Positions 43,870 through 51,931 of a stretch of DNA of 64,000 nucleotides are shown here, piece after piece; within the stretch, counting starts at the first letter, position 1; every line of letters starts with the position of its first letter. The DNA is from Paraburkholderia sp. C35 (GTDB taxonomy: Bacteria; Pseudomonadota; Gammaproteobacteria; Burkholderiales; Burkholderiaceae): assembly GCF_003121405.1 (NCBI RefSeq), contig NZ_QBUY01000008.1:62001-126000 (forward strand). Direction: 5' to 3'. Under the pieces are notes generated by a model that saw only the letters and a program-made list of their open reading frames with translations, did no database searches and had not been told where the DNA came from. Both the position numbers and the translations under genes were made by a program.

Positions 43870-44676
43870 ATGGACGCCTTTTTGCAGAACTTCCTTGACT
43901 GGCCGCTTCTGGTCGAATCGTTGCCGTCGCTGCTGGGCACGGGCCTCGTCAACACGCTTGTCCTCTCGCTGTTCTCGACGGTGCTTGGCATCGTCGCGGG
44001 CATGGTGCTCGCGCTGATGGCGGTGTCGAACACGCGCTGGCTCACCTGGCCCGCGCAGATGTTCATCGACGTGTTTCGCGGCCTGCCCGCCGCACTCGTG
44101 ATTCTTGTGGTCGGCCAGGGTCTCGCGCCCATTGGTCTGTCGATCTTCGGGCCGAATCCGTATCCGCTTGCTATCGTCGCACTTGCGCTGATTTCGTCGG
44201 CCTATATCGCGGAGATTTTCCGTTCGGGCATTCAAAGCGTAGGGCGCGGCCAGATGTACGCATGCCAGGCGCTCGGCATGACCTACTGGAGCGGCATGCG
44301 CCATGTGATCGTGCCGCAAGGCGTGCGCCGCATCCTGCCTGCGCTCGCCAACCAGTTCATCTCCATCGTCAAGGATTCGAGCCTGGTGTATTTTCTCGGC
44401 CTGCTCACGTCGCACCGCGATCTGTTTACCATCGGGCAGAACACGGCCGTGAACACGGCGAACCTGTCGCCGCTCGTTGCGGCGGGTGTCGTGTATCTGC
44501 TGATCACCGTGCCGCTCACGCACGCAATCAATCATATCGACCGCTGGACCAACCGCTTTTCGAATCCCGGTCAGCGCGGCGGCAAGAAGACCGTGCGCAG
44601 CCTGCGCGCTGCGCGCCGCGAAGAAGCACTGCAGGCGCAGGCGGCTTCGGCCAGCATCGCCGAACCCCGTCATTGA
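43870..44676 (+). CDS. Polar amino-acid ABC permease
   Basis: A 268-residue HisM/GlnP-type permease: five to six helices and the loop YACQALGMTYWSGMRHVIVPQGVRR of this family. Only one permease gene is present, so a homodimer is expected. A charged C-terminal tail of about 35 residues follows the last helix. SD: CTGGAGAGCGCAC. Confidence 0.85.
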   Translation: MDAFLQNFLDWPLLVESLPSLLGTGLVNTLVLSLFSTVLGIVAGMVLALMAVSNTRWLTWPAQMFIDVFRGLPAALVILVVGQGLAPIGLSIFGPNPYPLAIVALALISSAYIAEIFRSGIQSVGRGQMYACQALGMTYWSGMRHVIVPQGVRRILPALANQFISIVKDSSLVYFLGLLTSHRDLFTIGQNTAVNTANLSPLVAAGVVYLLITVPLTHAINHIDRWTNRFSNPGQRGGKKTVRSLRAARREEALQAQAASASIAEPRH

Positions 44677-44703
44677 ACCCATTCAACATGGCATAAAACG
44701 TAC

Positions 44704-46041
44704 ATGGGACCAAAAGTCGATACAGTTGCCGACGATATCCAGTTGCCCGAGCGCGTCGATGTGGTCGTGATCGGCGGCGGGATCATCGGCGTTTCCACTG
44801 CGTTGTATCTGAGCGAAAAAGGCTTGCAGGTCGCGCTGTGCGAGAAAGGACACATCGCCGGTGAGCAGTCGAGCCGCAACTGGGGCTGGGTGCGTGTGAC
44901 GCGCCGCGATCCTCGCGAGCTGCTGTTGAGCATCGAAAGCCTGAAGCTGTGGCGCACGCTCGACCGCACGCTTGGCATCGAGACCGGCTTCAACGAGTGC
45001 GGCATCCTCTACGTATCGAACGACGATGCCACGCTTGCGCGTCATCGCGACTGGCTCTCACGCGCCCGGCAGATTGCAGGCGATGCCTTCGACACACGCG
45101 AAATCGATACGCGCGGCATTGCGCAACTGCTGCCCGGCTCGACGCGCAGTTTCAAAGGCGGCATCTACACACCCGGCGATGCACGCGCCGAACCGCAAAA
45201 GGCCGCGCCAGCGATTGCCAATGCGCTGCGCAAGCGCGGCGTGAAGATCCTCACGCCTTGCGCGGTACGCGGCATCGAAACCAGTGGCGGGCGCGTGAGC
45301 GCCGTCGTCACCGAGCATGGCACGATCCGCTGCGACGCTGCAGTAGTCGCGGGCGGCGCATGGACGCGCTATTTCTGCGGCAACCTCGGCATCGAGTTGC
45401 CACAACTGCTCACGCGTGCTTCCGTGCTGCGCACGGAGCCGCTGGAAGGCGGCCCGACCTGCAGCGCGAACAACGAGGAGTTTGCTTTCCGCAAGCGCGC
45501 CGACGGGGGCTACACGGTCGCTTACGGACTGCGCACGCACGCCGATCTCACGCCCGATGCGTTCCGCCTTTTCTTCAAGTACATCGAGGCGCTGAAAAGC
45601 CAGATGGGCGCGCTGCAGATACGCGTCGGCAAGCGCTTTCTCGACGAGATGAAGCGGCCACGCCGCTGGGCGCTTGATCGTCCCACGGTGTTCGAAGCCG
45701 TCCGCACGCTCGACCCCGATCCCGTTGTGCCATACGTCGACAACGGCTTGCGCGAATTCGTGAAGGCCTTTCCGCAGCTTGCCAACGCGAAGATCGCACA
45801 GCGCTGGGCGGGTTATATCGACGTGACGCCGGATGCGATTCCCGTCATTTCGAAAGCGGCAAGCGTGCCTGGGCTTTTCATCGGCACGGGCTTCTCGGGG
45901 CATGGCTTCGGCATCGGCCCGGCAGCGGGCAAGCTGATGGCCGACCTCGTCAACAACGATGCGCCGCTTGTCGATCCGCACGCGTTCCGTCTGGAACGCT
46001 TCAGCGACGGCTCGAAAATTACCATCGACGCGGGCTTCTGA
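44704..46041 (+). CDS. FAD-dependent oxidoreductase (DadA-like)
   Basis: A 445-residue DAO-family enzyme: VDVVVIGGGIIGVSTALYLSEKG near residue 20 and a C-terminal IGTGFSGHGFGIGPAAGKL FAD segment. It is clearly different from the FAD protein at 40850, so the operon has two distinct flavoenzymes, perhaps acting in sequence or on two substrates. Start ATG at 44704 has no strong SD. A D-amino-acid dehydrogenase or opine oxidase role is plausible. Confidence 0.8.
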   Translation: MGPKVDTVADDIQLPERVDVVVIGGGIIGVSTALYLSEKGLQVALCEKGHIAGEQSSRNWGWVRVTRRDPRELLLSIESLKLWRTLDRTLGIETGFNECGILYVSNDDATLARHRDWLSRARQIAGDAFDTREIDTRGIAQLLPGSTRSFKGGIYTPGDARAEPQKAAPAIANALRKRGVKILTPCAVRGIETSGGRVSAVVTEHGTIRCDAAVVAGGAWTRYFCGNLGIELPQLLTRASVLRTEPLEGGPTCSANNEEFAFRKRADGGYTVAYGLRTHADLTPDAFRLFFKYIEALKSQMGALQIRVGKRFLDEMKRPRRWALDRPTVFEAVRTLDPDPVVPYVDNGLREFVKAFPQLANAKIAQRWAGYIDVTPDAIPVISKAASVPGLFIGTGFSGHGFGIGPAAGKLMADLVNNDAPLVDPHAFRLERFSDGSKITIDAGF

Positions 46042-46082
46042 AGAACCCATGACGTCATGTCATCAACAGCGGATAAGGCAAC

Positions 46083-46766
46083 ATGAACAAGGTCGCAATG
46101 GTGTCGGGCGCGAATCGCGGCATAGGCCGTGAGATCGCGCTTGAATTGCATCGGCGTGGGTATCGGCTGTCGCTTGGCATGCGCGATCCGTCATCGTTCG
46201 ATAACGATCTCGACGCATTGCTGTGTACGTACGAAGCGCGTGACGAGCATGCAGCCCGCCATTGGGTCGATGCGACCATCGGGCATTTCGGCCGCCTCGA
46301 TGTGCTGGTGAGCAACGCCGGTATCTGCAAGATGATCGGCTTCGAAGAAGGCTCGGCCGATCTGCTCGACGAAACGCTCGACATCAACGTGAAGGCGCCC
46401 TTTCGGCTCGCGCAGGCCGCGCTGCCGCATCTGCGGCGCGCGGGCAACGGTCGCTTCGTGCAACTTGCATCGTTATCGGGCAAGCGCGTGAAAAACCTGA
46501 ACGTCGGCTATCAGATGTCGAAACACGCCGTGATCGCGCTGACGCATGCCGTACGCCGCGCGGGTTGGGACGACGGCGTGCGCGCCACCGCCGTCTGCCC
46601 TGGCTTCGTCAATACCGACATGGCCGCCGCTATCGCCGACCTGCCGCCCGACGCGATGACGCAACCGGGCGATATCGCCGCGATCGTCGTCAACACGCTT
46701 GAATTGCCGAACACGGCGAGCATGGCGGAATTGCTGATCAATTGCCGCCACGAAGACATGCTCTGA
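46083..46766 (+). CDS. Short-chain dehydrogenase/reductase
   Basis: A 227-residue classical SDR: nucleotide motif SGANRGIG at residues 8-15, NAG at about 80, catalytic YxxxK in YQMSK, and PGFVNTDM downstream. Last gene of the amino-acid operon, 41 bases after the second FAD oxidase, so it likely handles the carbonyl product. Its stop is 16 bases from that of the convergent lysR. Substrate unknown. Confidence 0.85.
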   Translation: MNKVAMVSGANRGIGREIALELHRRGYRLSLGMRDPSSFDNDLDALLCTYEARDEHAARHWVDATIGHFGRLDVLVSNAGICKMIGFEEGSADLLDETLDINVKAPFRLAQAALPHLRRAGNGRFVQLASLSGKRVKNLNVGYQMSKHAVIALTHAVRRAGWDDGVRATAVCPGFVNTDMAAAIADLPPDAMTQPGDIAAIVVNTLELPNTASMAELLINCRHEDML

Positions 46767-46782
46767 CCAACGCACATCGACG

Positions 46783-47757
46783 CTACGCCGCAATCGGCCC
46801 GTGGTCCGCCTGCGCTTCGCGTTTGGGCGCGACATGGCGGCGTGTGTCGCCGTCCGCGAGCGCGGGTGTCGATTCAAACAGTTCGGCAATCCAGTCCGCA
46901 AACACACGCACCTTCGCGGACAGATGCCGGTTGTTCGGATACACGATCGACACCGGCTTGGGCTTCGGCTTGAATTCCGGCAGCACTTCGACGAGCGTCC
47001 CATCGCGCAGCGATTGCGCGACCATGAACAGCATCGGCTGGATCAGGCCGAAGCCTTCCAGACCACAGCGCACGTACGCCTCGGAATCGTTCACCGTGAC
47101 GACGCCGTTCATGCGCACTTCCGTCGGCTTGCCATCGACGATCACGATCCACGGCATCGGCCGCGAATTGTGCACGACGCGGAAGTTCACGGCCTGATGC
47201 CTGCCGAGATCGTCGATGCTCTCCGGCGCGCCGAAGCGCTGCAGATAATCGGGCGACGCGCACGTCACACGCTTGAGCGTGCCGACACGCCGCGCGACCA
47301 TCGACGAATCTTCGAGCGGGCCTGCCCGCACCATGCAGTCGATGCCTTCCTCGACGGGATCGACAGGCCGGTCCGACAGGCCGAGATCGAGCGCGATGTC
47401 CGGGTAGCGCTCATGAAAGTCGCGCAACGCGGGTATCACCAGATGACGCCCCAGCGAATTCGGCATATGCACGCGCAATGCTCCGCTCGGCTTGCGATTG
47501 CCTGCCTGAAAACTCGCGTCCGTTTCCGCGATGTCGGTGATGATGCGAATGCTGTGCTCGTAATACGCCGCGCCTTCCGGCGTAAGCGACAGGCGCCGCG
47601 TGGTGCGGTTCATCAGACGCACGCCCAGCACGGCCTCCAGATTCTGGATGGTGGTCGTCACCGTCGCGCGCGGCATGCCGAGCTGCTCGGCGGCGCGCGT
47701 GAAGCTGTTCGCATCGACCACACGAGTGAACACTTCCATTGCCTGAATGCGGTCCAC
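46783..47757 (-). CDS. LysR-family regulator (CrgA/AaeR-like)
   Basis: A 324-residue LysR regulator with HTH SFTRAAEQLGMPRATVTTTIQNLE, typical of the CrgA/AaeR/DmlR group. It is divergent from the flavin monooxygenase at 48080 across 322 bases and probably controls it, though it also ends close to the SDR gene. The C-terminal 25 residues are hydrophilic and not conserved-looking. Confidence 0.85.
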   Translation of the reverse strand: MDRIQAMEVFTRVVDANSFTRAAEQLGMPRATVTTTIQNLEAVLGVRLMNRTTRRLSLTPEGAAYYEHSIRIITDIAETDASFQAGNRKPSGALRVHMPNSLGRHLVIPALRDFHERYPDIALDLGLSDRPVDPVEEGIDCMVRAGPLEDSSMVARRVGTLKRVTCASPDYLQRFGAPESIDDLGRHQAVNFRVVHNSRPMPWIVIVDGKPTEVRMNGVVTVNDSEAYVRCGLEGFGLIQPMLFMVAQSLRDGTLVEVLPEFKPKPKPVSIVYPNNRHLSAKVRVFADWIAELFESTPALADGDTRRHVAPKREAQADHGPIAA

Positions 47758-48079
47758 GCTATCCCCTTTCGTCCTTCAAACAAGACAGGATAAAACGCGC
47801 GGACCGGCAAAAACAAGCAAACCCACTCATTAGCCGGATTTGACGAACAGTTGCGCGCATCTTGCGCGGAATAGCGCGAGGAAGGTGCTTATCGAAAGCG
47901 CATTGCGTCGCAAACCTGACGGTGGCCTCACGTACGGTGCGCATCGGATCCCGCGAGACAACACACGGCAACTGCTTCCCGTTACACGGCATCAGCCGGA
48001 ATTTCGCGCGTGTCGTATCGTATGCAGCACGCGGTTTCCACAGCTTTCATTGATCAACGCTTGGACGAGGGCTTTCATC
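47758..48079. other. Intergenic region between lysR and the flavin monooxygenase
   Basis: 322 bases. No convincing gene, hairpin or promoter was found; an ORF reading through most of it in frame with the monooxygenase has no coding-like features and no SD. It should contain the divergent promoters. Confidence 0.4.
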
Positions 48080-49420
48080 ATGACCCGATCCCGTCAGTTG
48101 CATCTCGGCGCTTTCATGCGCCCCGTCAGCCTGCATACGGGCGCCTGGCGCTATCCCGGCGCCTGGCCCGATGCGAACTTCAACATCGCGCATCTGAAGC
48201 GCTTCGTGCAGACGCTCGAACGGGCGTGCTTCGACGCCTTCTTCATGGCCGATCATCTCGCCGTGCTCAACATGCCGCCCGAAGCGCTCAAGCGCAGCCA
48301 CACGGTGACGTCGTTCGAGCCGTTGACGCTGCTGTCCGCGCTGTCGTCCGTGACGGAGCGCATCGGGCTGATCGCCACCTCGTCGACGACCTTCGACGAG
48401 CCTTATCACGTCGCGCGCCGCTTCGCCTCGCTCGATCATCTGAGCGGCGGGCGCGCGGGCTGGAATCTCGTCACCACGTCCAACCCCGATGCCGCGCTCA
48501 ATTTCGGCCTCGACGCGCATGTCGAACACGGCGAGCGCTATCACCGTGCGCGCGAGTTCTACGACGTCGTCACGGGCCTGTGGGATAGCTGGGCCGACGA
48601 TGCATTCGTGCGCGATGTCGAAAGCGGCCTGTATGTCGATATTGAACGCATGCACGTGCTCGGCCACAAGGGCGAGCATCTGTCGGTGCGCGGGCCGCTG
48701 AACATCGCGCGGCCGGTGCAGGGTTGGCCCGTCGTCGTGCAGGCGGGTTCGTCGGAAGCCGGACGCCAGATCGCCGCCGAAACCGCCGATGCCGTGTTCG
48801 CCGCGCCGCCTTCGCTTGCCGCCGGCCAGGCGTTTTACGCCGATGTGAAAAGCCGCGTCGAACGCGCGGGCCGCGACCCGGAGCACCTGAAGATCCTGCC
48901 TGGCGTGTTTGTCGTGGTGGGCGAAAGTATGGATGAGGCGCGCGAGAAGCGCGCGTTGCTCGATACGTTCGTGCATTACGAGAGCGGCATCGCGTCGCTG
49001 ACCATCGCGCTCGGCCACGACGTGTCGCAATTCGATCCCGACATGCTGCTGCCGGAGATTCCCGAAAGCAACGCGAGCAAGACATCGCGACAACGCGTGA
49101 TCGACTGGGCGCGTTCGGAACAGTTGACCATCCGTCAGCTGGCGCAGCGGATTGGCGGTTATTCAGGGCTGGAGATGGTCGGCACGCCCGCGACCATCGC
49201 CGATCAGATGGAGCAATGGCTGACCGAACGCGGCTCCGACGGATTCAATGTGATGTTCCCGTATCTGCCCGGCGGGCTCGACGATTTCGCCGACAAGGTC
49301 GTGCCTGAACTGCAGCGGCGCGGCATTTTCCGGCGCGCGTATGAAGGCACGACGCTGCGGGATCATCTCGGCTTGCCACGTCCGGAGAACCGCTTTTTCC
49401 CGCGGCGCACCGAGTCTTGA
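48080..49420 (+). CDS. Flavin-dependent monooxygenase of the NtaA/SnaA/DszA family
   Basis: A 446-residue luciferase-fold enzyme. The N-terminal pattern LHLGAFMRPVSLHTGAWRYP and FFMADHLAVL near residue 55, plus GGRAGWNLVTTSNP near 135, define the NtaA/SnaA/DszA group, which uses FMNH2 to oxidise sulfones, nitrilotriacetate or similar compounds. The ATG at 48080 starts the recognisable protein. No flavin reductase gene is in the window, so reduced flavin must come from elsewhere. Flanked by two LysR genes, it stands alone on its strand. A sulfur-related substrate is possible but not shown. Confidence 0.8.
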   Translation: MTRSRQLHLGAFMRPVSLHTGAWRYPGAWPDANFNIAHLKRFVQTLERACFDAFFMADHLAVLNMPPEALKRSHTVTSFEPLTLLSALSSVTERIGLIATSSTTFDEPYHVARRFASLDHLSGGRAGWNLVTTSNPDAALNFGLDAHVEHGERYHRAREFYDVVTGLWDSWADDAFVRDVESGLYVDIERMHVLGHKGEHLSVRGPLNIARPVQGWPVVVQAGSSEAGRQIAAETADAVFAAPPSLAAGQAFYADVKSRVERAGRDPEHLKILPGVFVVVGESMDEAREKRALLDTFVHYESGIASLTIALGHDVSQFDPDMLLPEIPESNASKTSRQRVIDWARSEQLTIRQLAQRIGGYSGLEMVGTPATIADQMEQWLTERGSDGFNVMFPYLPGGLDDFADKVVPELQRRGIFRRAYEGTTLRDHLGLPRPENRFFPRRTES

Positions 49421-49423
49421 TAC

Positions 49424-50272
49424 TCAAACGGATACGGCTTCGCGCAGAAACTCCACCAGCGCCGACTGCATCGCGTTCATCGTGCCGCCCGCACTGACGA
49501 GCGCAAGCTCAGTGGGCGGCAGACGCGGCAGATCGAAGCACACGCTGTGCTCGGGCAGCACAGCGGTGGTCGGCAGAACCGTGATGCCGAGTCCGGAAGC
49601 GACAGCCGCCTGAATGCCCGTCAGGCTGTGGCTGCCGAATGCGACGCGCCAGCCGCGCTGCGCATGATCAAGGCTGCGGATCGCGCGCTTGCGATACACG
49701 CAGCCTTGCGGGAACAGTGCGAGCGGGACCGGTTCGCCGCCTTCGGGCGGCACTTCGACCAGCCGGCCACGCACCCACACGAGGTTTTCCCGCCACGACG
49801 CCAGCGCAGGCCCACTGCCCGGCTCGCGTTTGACGAGTGCAATCTCGATCTCACCGCCCGACAGCTTGCGATGCAGATCCGCGCTCATGCCCGCGACGGT
49901 TTCGAGCCGCGCTTCAGGCCGCGCCTTCACGAAGCCCGACAGGATCGACGCCATGCGCTTCGCGTCGAAATCTTCCGGCACGCCGATGCGTATCGGCGTG
50001 CGCCATATGTCGCTGGCAAGCGCGTTCTGGGCTTCCTGCGAGAGCGAGATCAGGCGCCGTGCGTATTGCGTCAATAGCTCGCCGTGTTCGGTCGCCGTCA
50101 CCTGATTGCCCGTACGGTCGCGCATCAGCAGCGTGCGTCCGACCAGTTCTTCGAGCCGGCGCACCTGCTGGCTGACAGTCGATTGCGTACGGTGCACGCG
50201 GTCGCCTGCACGCGTGAAGCTGCCTTCATCGACGACACACACCAGCGTCTTCAGAAGTTCGAGATCGAGCAT
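49424..50272 (-). CDS. LysR-family regulator
   Basis: A 282-residue LysR regulator, with HTH SFTRAGDRVHRTQSTVSQQVRRLEE at residues 17-41. Its stop is four bases from that of the monooxygenase, and it diverges from the HAD-class II aldolase pair at 50398, which it may control. The shared promoter region (50273-50397) is AT-rich, with CATATTT (50284-50290) and AAATATG (50328-50334) as an inverted repeat. It is slightly shorter than the usual 300 residues. Confidence 0.85.
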   Translation of the reverse strand: MLDLELLKTLVCVVDEGSFTRAGDRVHRTQSTVSQQVRRLEELVGRTLLMRDRTGNQVTATEHGELLTQYARRLISLSQEAQNALASDIWRTPIRIGVPEDFDAKRMASILSGFVKARPEARLETVAGMSADLHRKLSGGEIEIALVKREPGSGPALASWRENLVWVRGRLVEVPPEGGEPVPLALFPQGCVYRKRAIRSLDHAQRGWRVAFGSHSLTGIQAAVASGLGITVLPTTAVLPEHSVCFDLPRLPPTELALVSAGGTMNAMQSALVEFLREAVSV

Positions 50273-50397
50273 GGCGGACGCCTCATATTTACGATTCTAC
50301 TGAGGAACGTATTTTAATTTAATTTCCAAATATGTTGTGCGCGGTCTAGCCTGTATCCGCCGGTATCCGTTACGCACGCTTCAAGAAAGGATTCTCC

Positions 50398-51102
50398 ATG
50401 TCACTCGATAACACACCTCGCCCATCCTGGCTGACCTTCGACTGCTACGGCACGCTGATCCAATGGGACGAAGGACTGAAGGACGCGGTTGCAGCCATCC
50501 TCGCCCGCAAGCACGCCGCGCCGCCGGACCTGCATGCGTTCATCGCGGTCTATGACAGGCACGAGCACGCGCTCGAACAGACGCCGCCACACCGGGCGTT
50601 TCGGGAGGTCGCGGGCGAAGCGCTGCGCATCGCGCTCGCCGAATTCGGGCTGCAAGCCGACAGCAACGACATCCTCACGCTGACCGAGCGCATCTCCGCG
50701 ATGCCGCCCTTCCCCGAAGTGGTCGGCACTTTGGGCGCGCTGAAAGCGGCGGGCTACCGGCTGTGCATCGTCTCCAATACCGACGACGACGTGATCGCAG
50801 GCAACGTCGCGCAACTCGGCGGCCATATCGACCGCGTGATCACCGCGCAGCAGGCGGGCGCGTACAAACCCAACCGGCGCCTTTTCGACTATGCTCACGA
50901 ACAGCTAGGCGTATCGCGCGACGACGTGGTGCATATCTGCGCAAGCCCGCATCTGGATCACGCAGCAGCACGCGATATCGGCTTTCGCTGCGTGTGGATC
51001 GATCGCGGCACGGGCCGCCAGCGCCTGCCCGACTATGCACCCGACGCTACGCTCGCAACACTCGATCAGGTGCCGCCGCTGTTCGCGTCGACTGGCTGGT
51101 GA
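50398..51102 (+). CDS. Haloacid-dehalogenase-type hydrolase (HAD type II)
   Basis: A 234-residue HAD hydrolase. Motif I is LTFDCYGTLIQWD with the nucleophile aspartate at residue 15; motif II is VSNTDDD, the lysine is in AYKPNRRLFDYA, and the SPHLDHAAARDIGF stretch follows, as in L-2-haloacid dehalogenases and FMN/sugar phosphatases. It pairs with a class II aldolase 30 bases downstream, so a phosphatase or dehalogenase in a short carbon pathway is plausible. SD: AAGGATTCTCC. Confidence 0.8.
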   Translation: MSLDNTPRPSWLTFDCYGTLIQWDEGLKDAVAAILARKHAAPPDLHAFIAVYDRHEHALEQTPPHRAFREVAGEALRIALAEFGLQADSNDILTLTERISAMPPFPEVVGTLGALKAAGYRLCIVSNTDDDVIAGNVAQLGGHIDRVITAQQAGAYKPNRRLFDYAHEQLGVSRDDVVHICASPHLDHAAARDIGFRCVWIDRGTGRQRLPDYAPDATLATLDQVPPLFASTGW

Positions 51103-51132
51103 CACAACTATGTAAGGCACAAAGGATCTGCA

Positions 51133-51918
51133 ATGGCTCATACGCTAGACGTGAAGACCGCGGCTGCGTCGCGGCGCGCAGCGCTCGATTCCGACGCAGT
51201 GCATGCCGCGCGTGTCGAACTGGCCGCGTGCTTTCAGCTTGCTGCACAGCATGGCTTCGAAGAAGGCGTCTGCAATCAGTTTTCGGCGGTCGTGCCGGGC
51301 CATGACGATCTGTTCTTCGTCAATCCGTATGGCTATGCGTTTTCGGAAGTGACGGCATCGCGGCTGCTGATCTGCGATTTCGACGGGCATGTGATCGAAG
51401 GCGACGGCGCGCCTGAAGCGACGGCGTTTTATATTCACGCGCGGCTGCATCGGGCGATGCCGCGCGTGAAGGCCGCTTTTCACACGCATATGCCGAACGC
51501 CACCGCGCTGTGCCTGATCGAAGGGCCACCGCTGTTGTGGCTCGGACAGACGGCCTTGAAGTTCTACGGCCGCACGGCTGTCGATGAACACTACAACGGT
51601 CTCGCACTCGACAATTCCGAAGGCGACCGCATCGCGCACGCGATAGGCGACGCCGACATTCTGTTCCTGAAGAATCACGGCGTGATGGTGGCGGGCGCGA
51701 GCATCGCCGAGGCATGGGACGATCTGTATTACCTGGAACGCGCCGCCGAAGTGCAACTCAAGGCGATGCAGAGCAACCGTCCGCTCAAGCCCGTGCCGCA
51801 CGAGATCGCGCAACGCGCCTATGAACAGATGCGCCTCGGCGACAAGGAAAGCGCGCGGGCGCACCTCGATAGCGCCATGCGCCGTCTGCGCGATGCGGGC
51901 AACCGCTTCGAGGCGTAG
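51133..51918 (+). CDS. Class II aldolase/adducin-family protein
   Basis: A 261-residue metal-dependent class II aldolase-family protein. Metal histidines are in AAFHTHMPNATAL (about residue 117) and LKNHGVMVAG (about 178). Related to FucA/AraD enzymes and to small decarboxylases. Cotranscribed with the HAD hydrolase. No kinase or isomerase is nearby, so a sugar-phosphate aldolase pathway is not complete here. Its stop is 13 bases from that of the convergent sensor kinase. Confidence 0.8.
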   Translation: MAHTLDVKTAAASRRAALDSDAVHAARVELAACFQLAAQHGFEEGVCNQFSAVVPGHDDLFFVNPYGYAFSEVTASRLLICDFDGHVIEGDGAPEATAFYIHARLHRAMPRVKAAFHTHMPNATALCLIEGPPLLWLGQTALKFYGRTAVDEHYNGLALDNSEGDRIAHAIGDADILFLKNHGVMVAGASIAEAWDDLYYLERAAEVQLKAMQSNRPLKPVPHEIAQRAYEQMRLGDKESARAHLDSAMRRLRDAGNRFEA

Positions 51919-51931
51919 TTTGAACGCGTAG

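Noticed and set aside
47840..48079. 80-residue N-terminal extension of the flavin monooxygenase
   Set aside because: No SD at that start, no similarity to the family, and the recognisable protein begins at ATG 48080.
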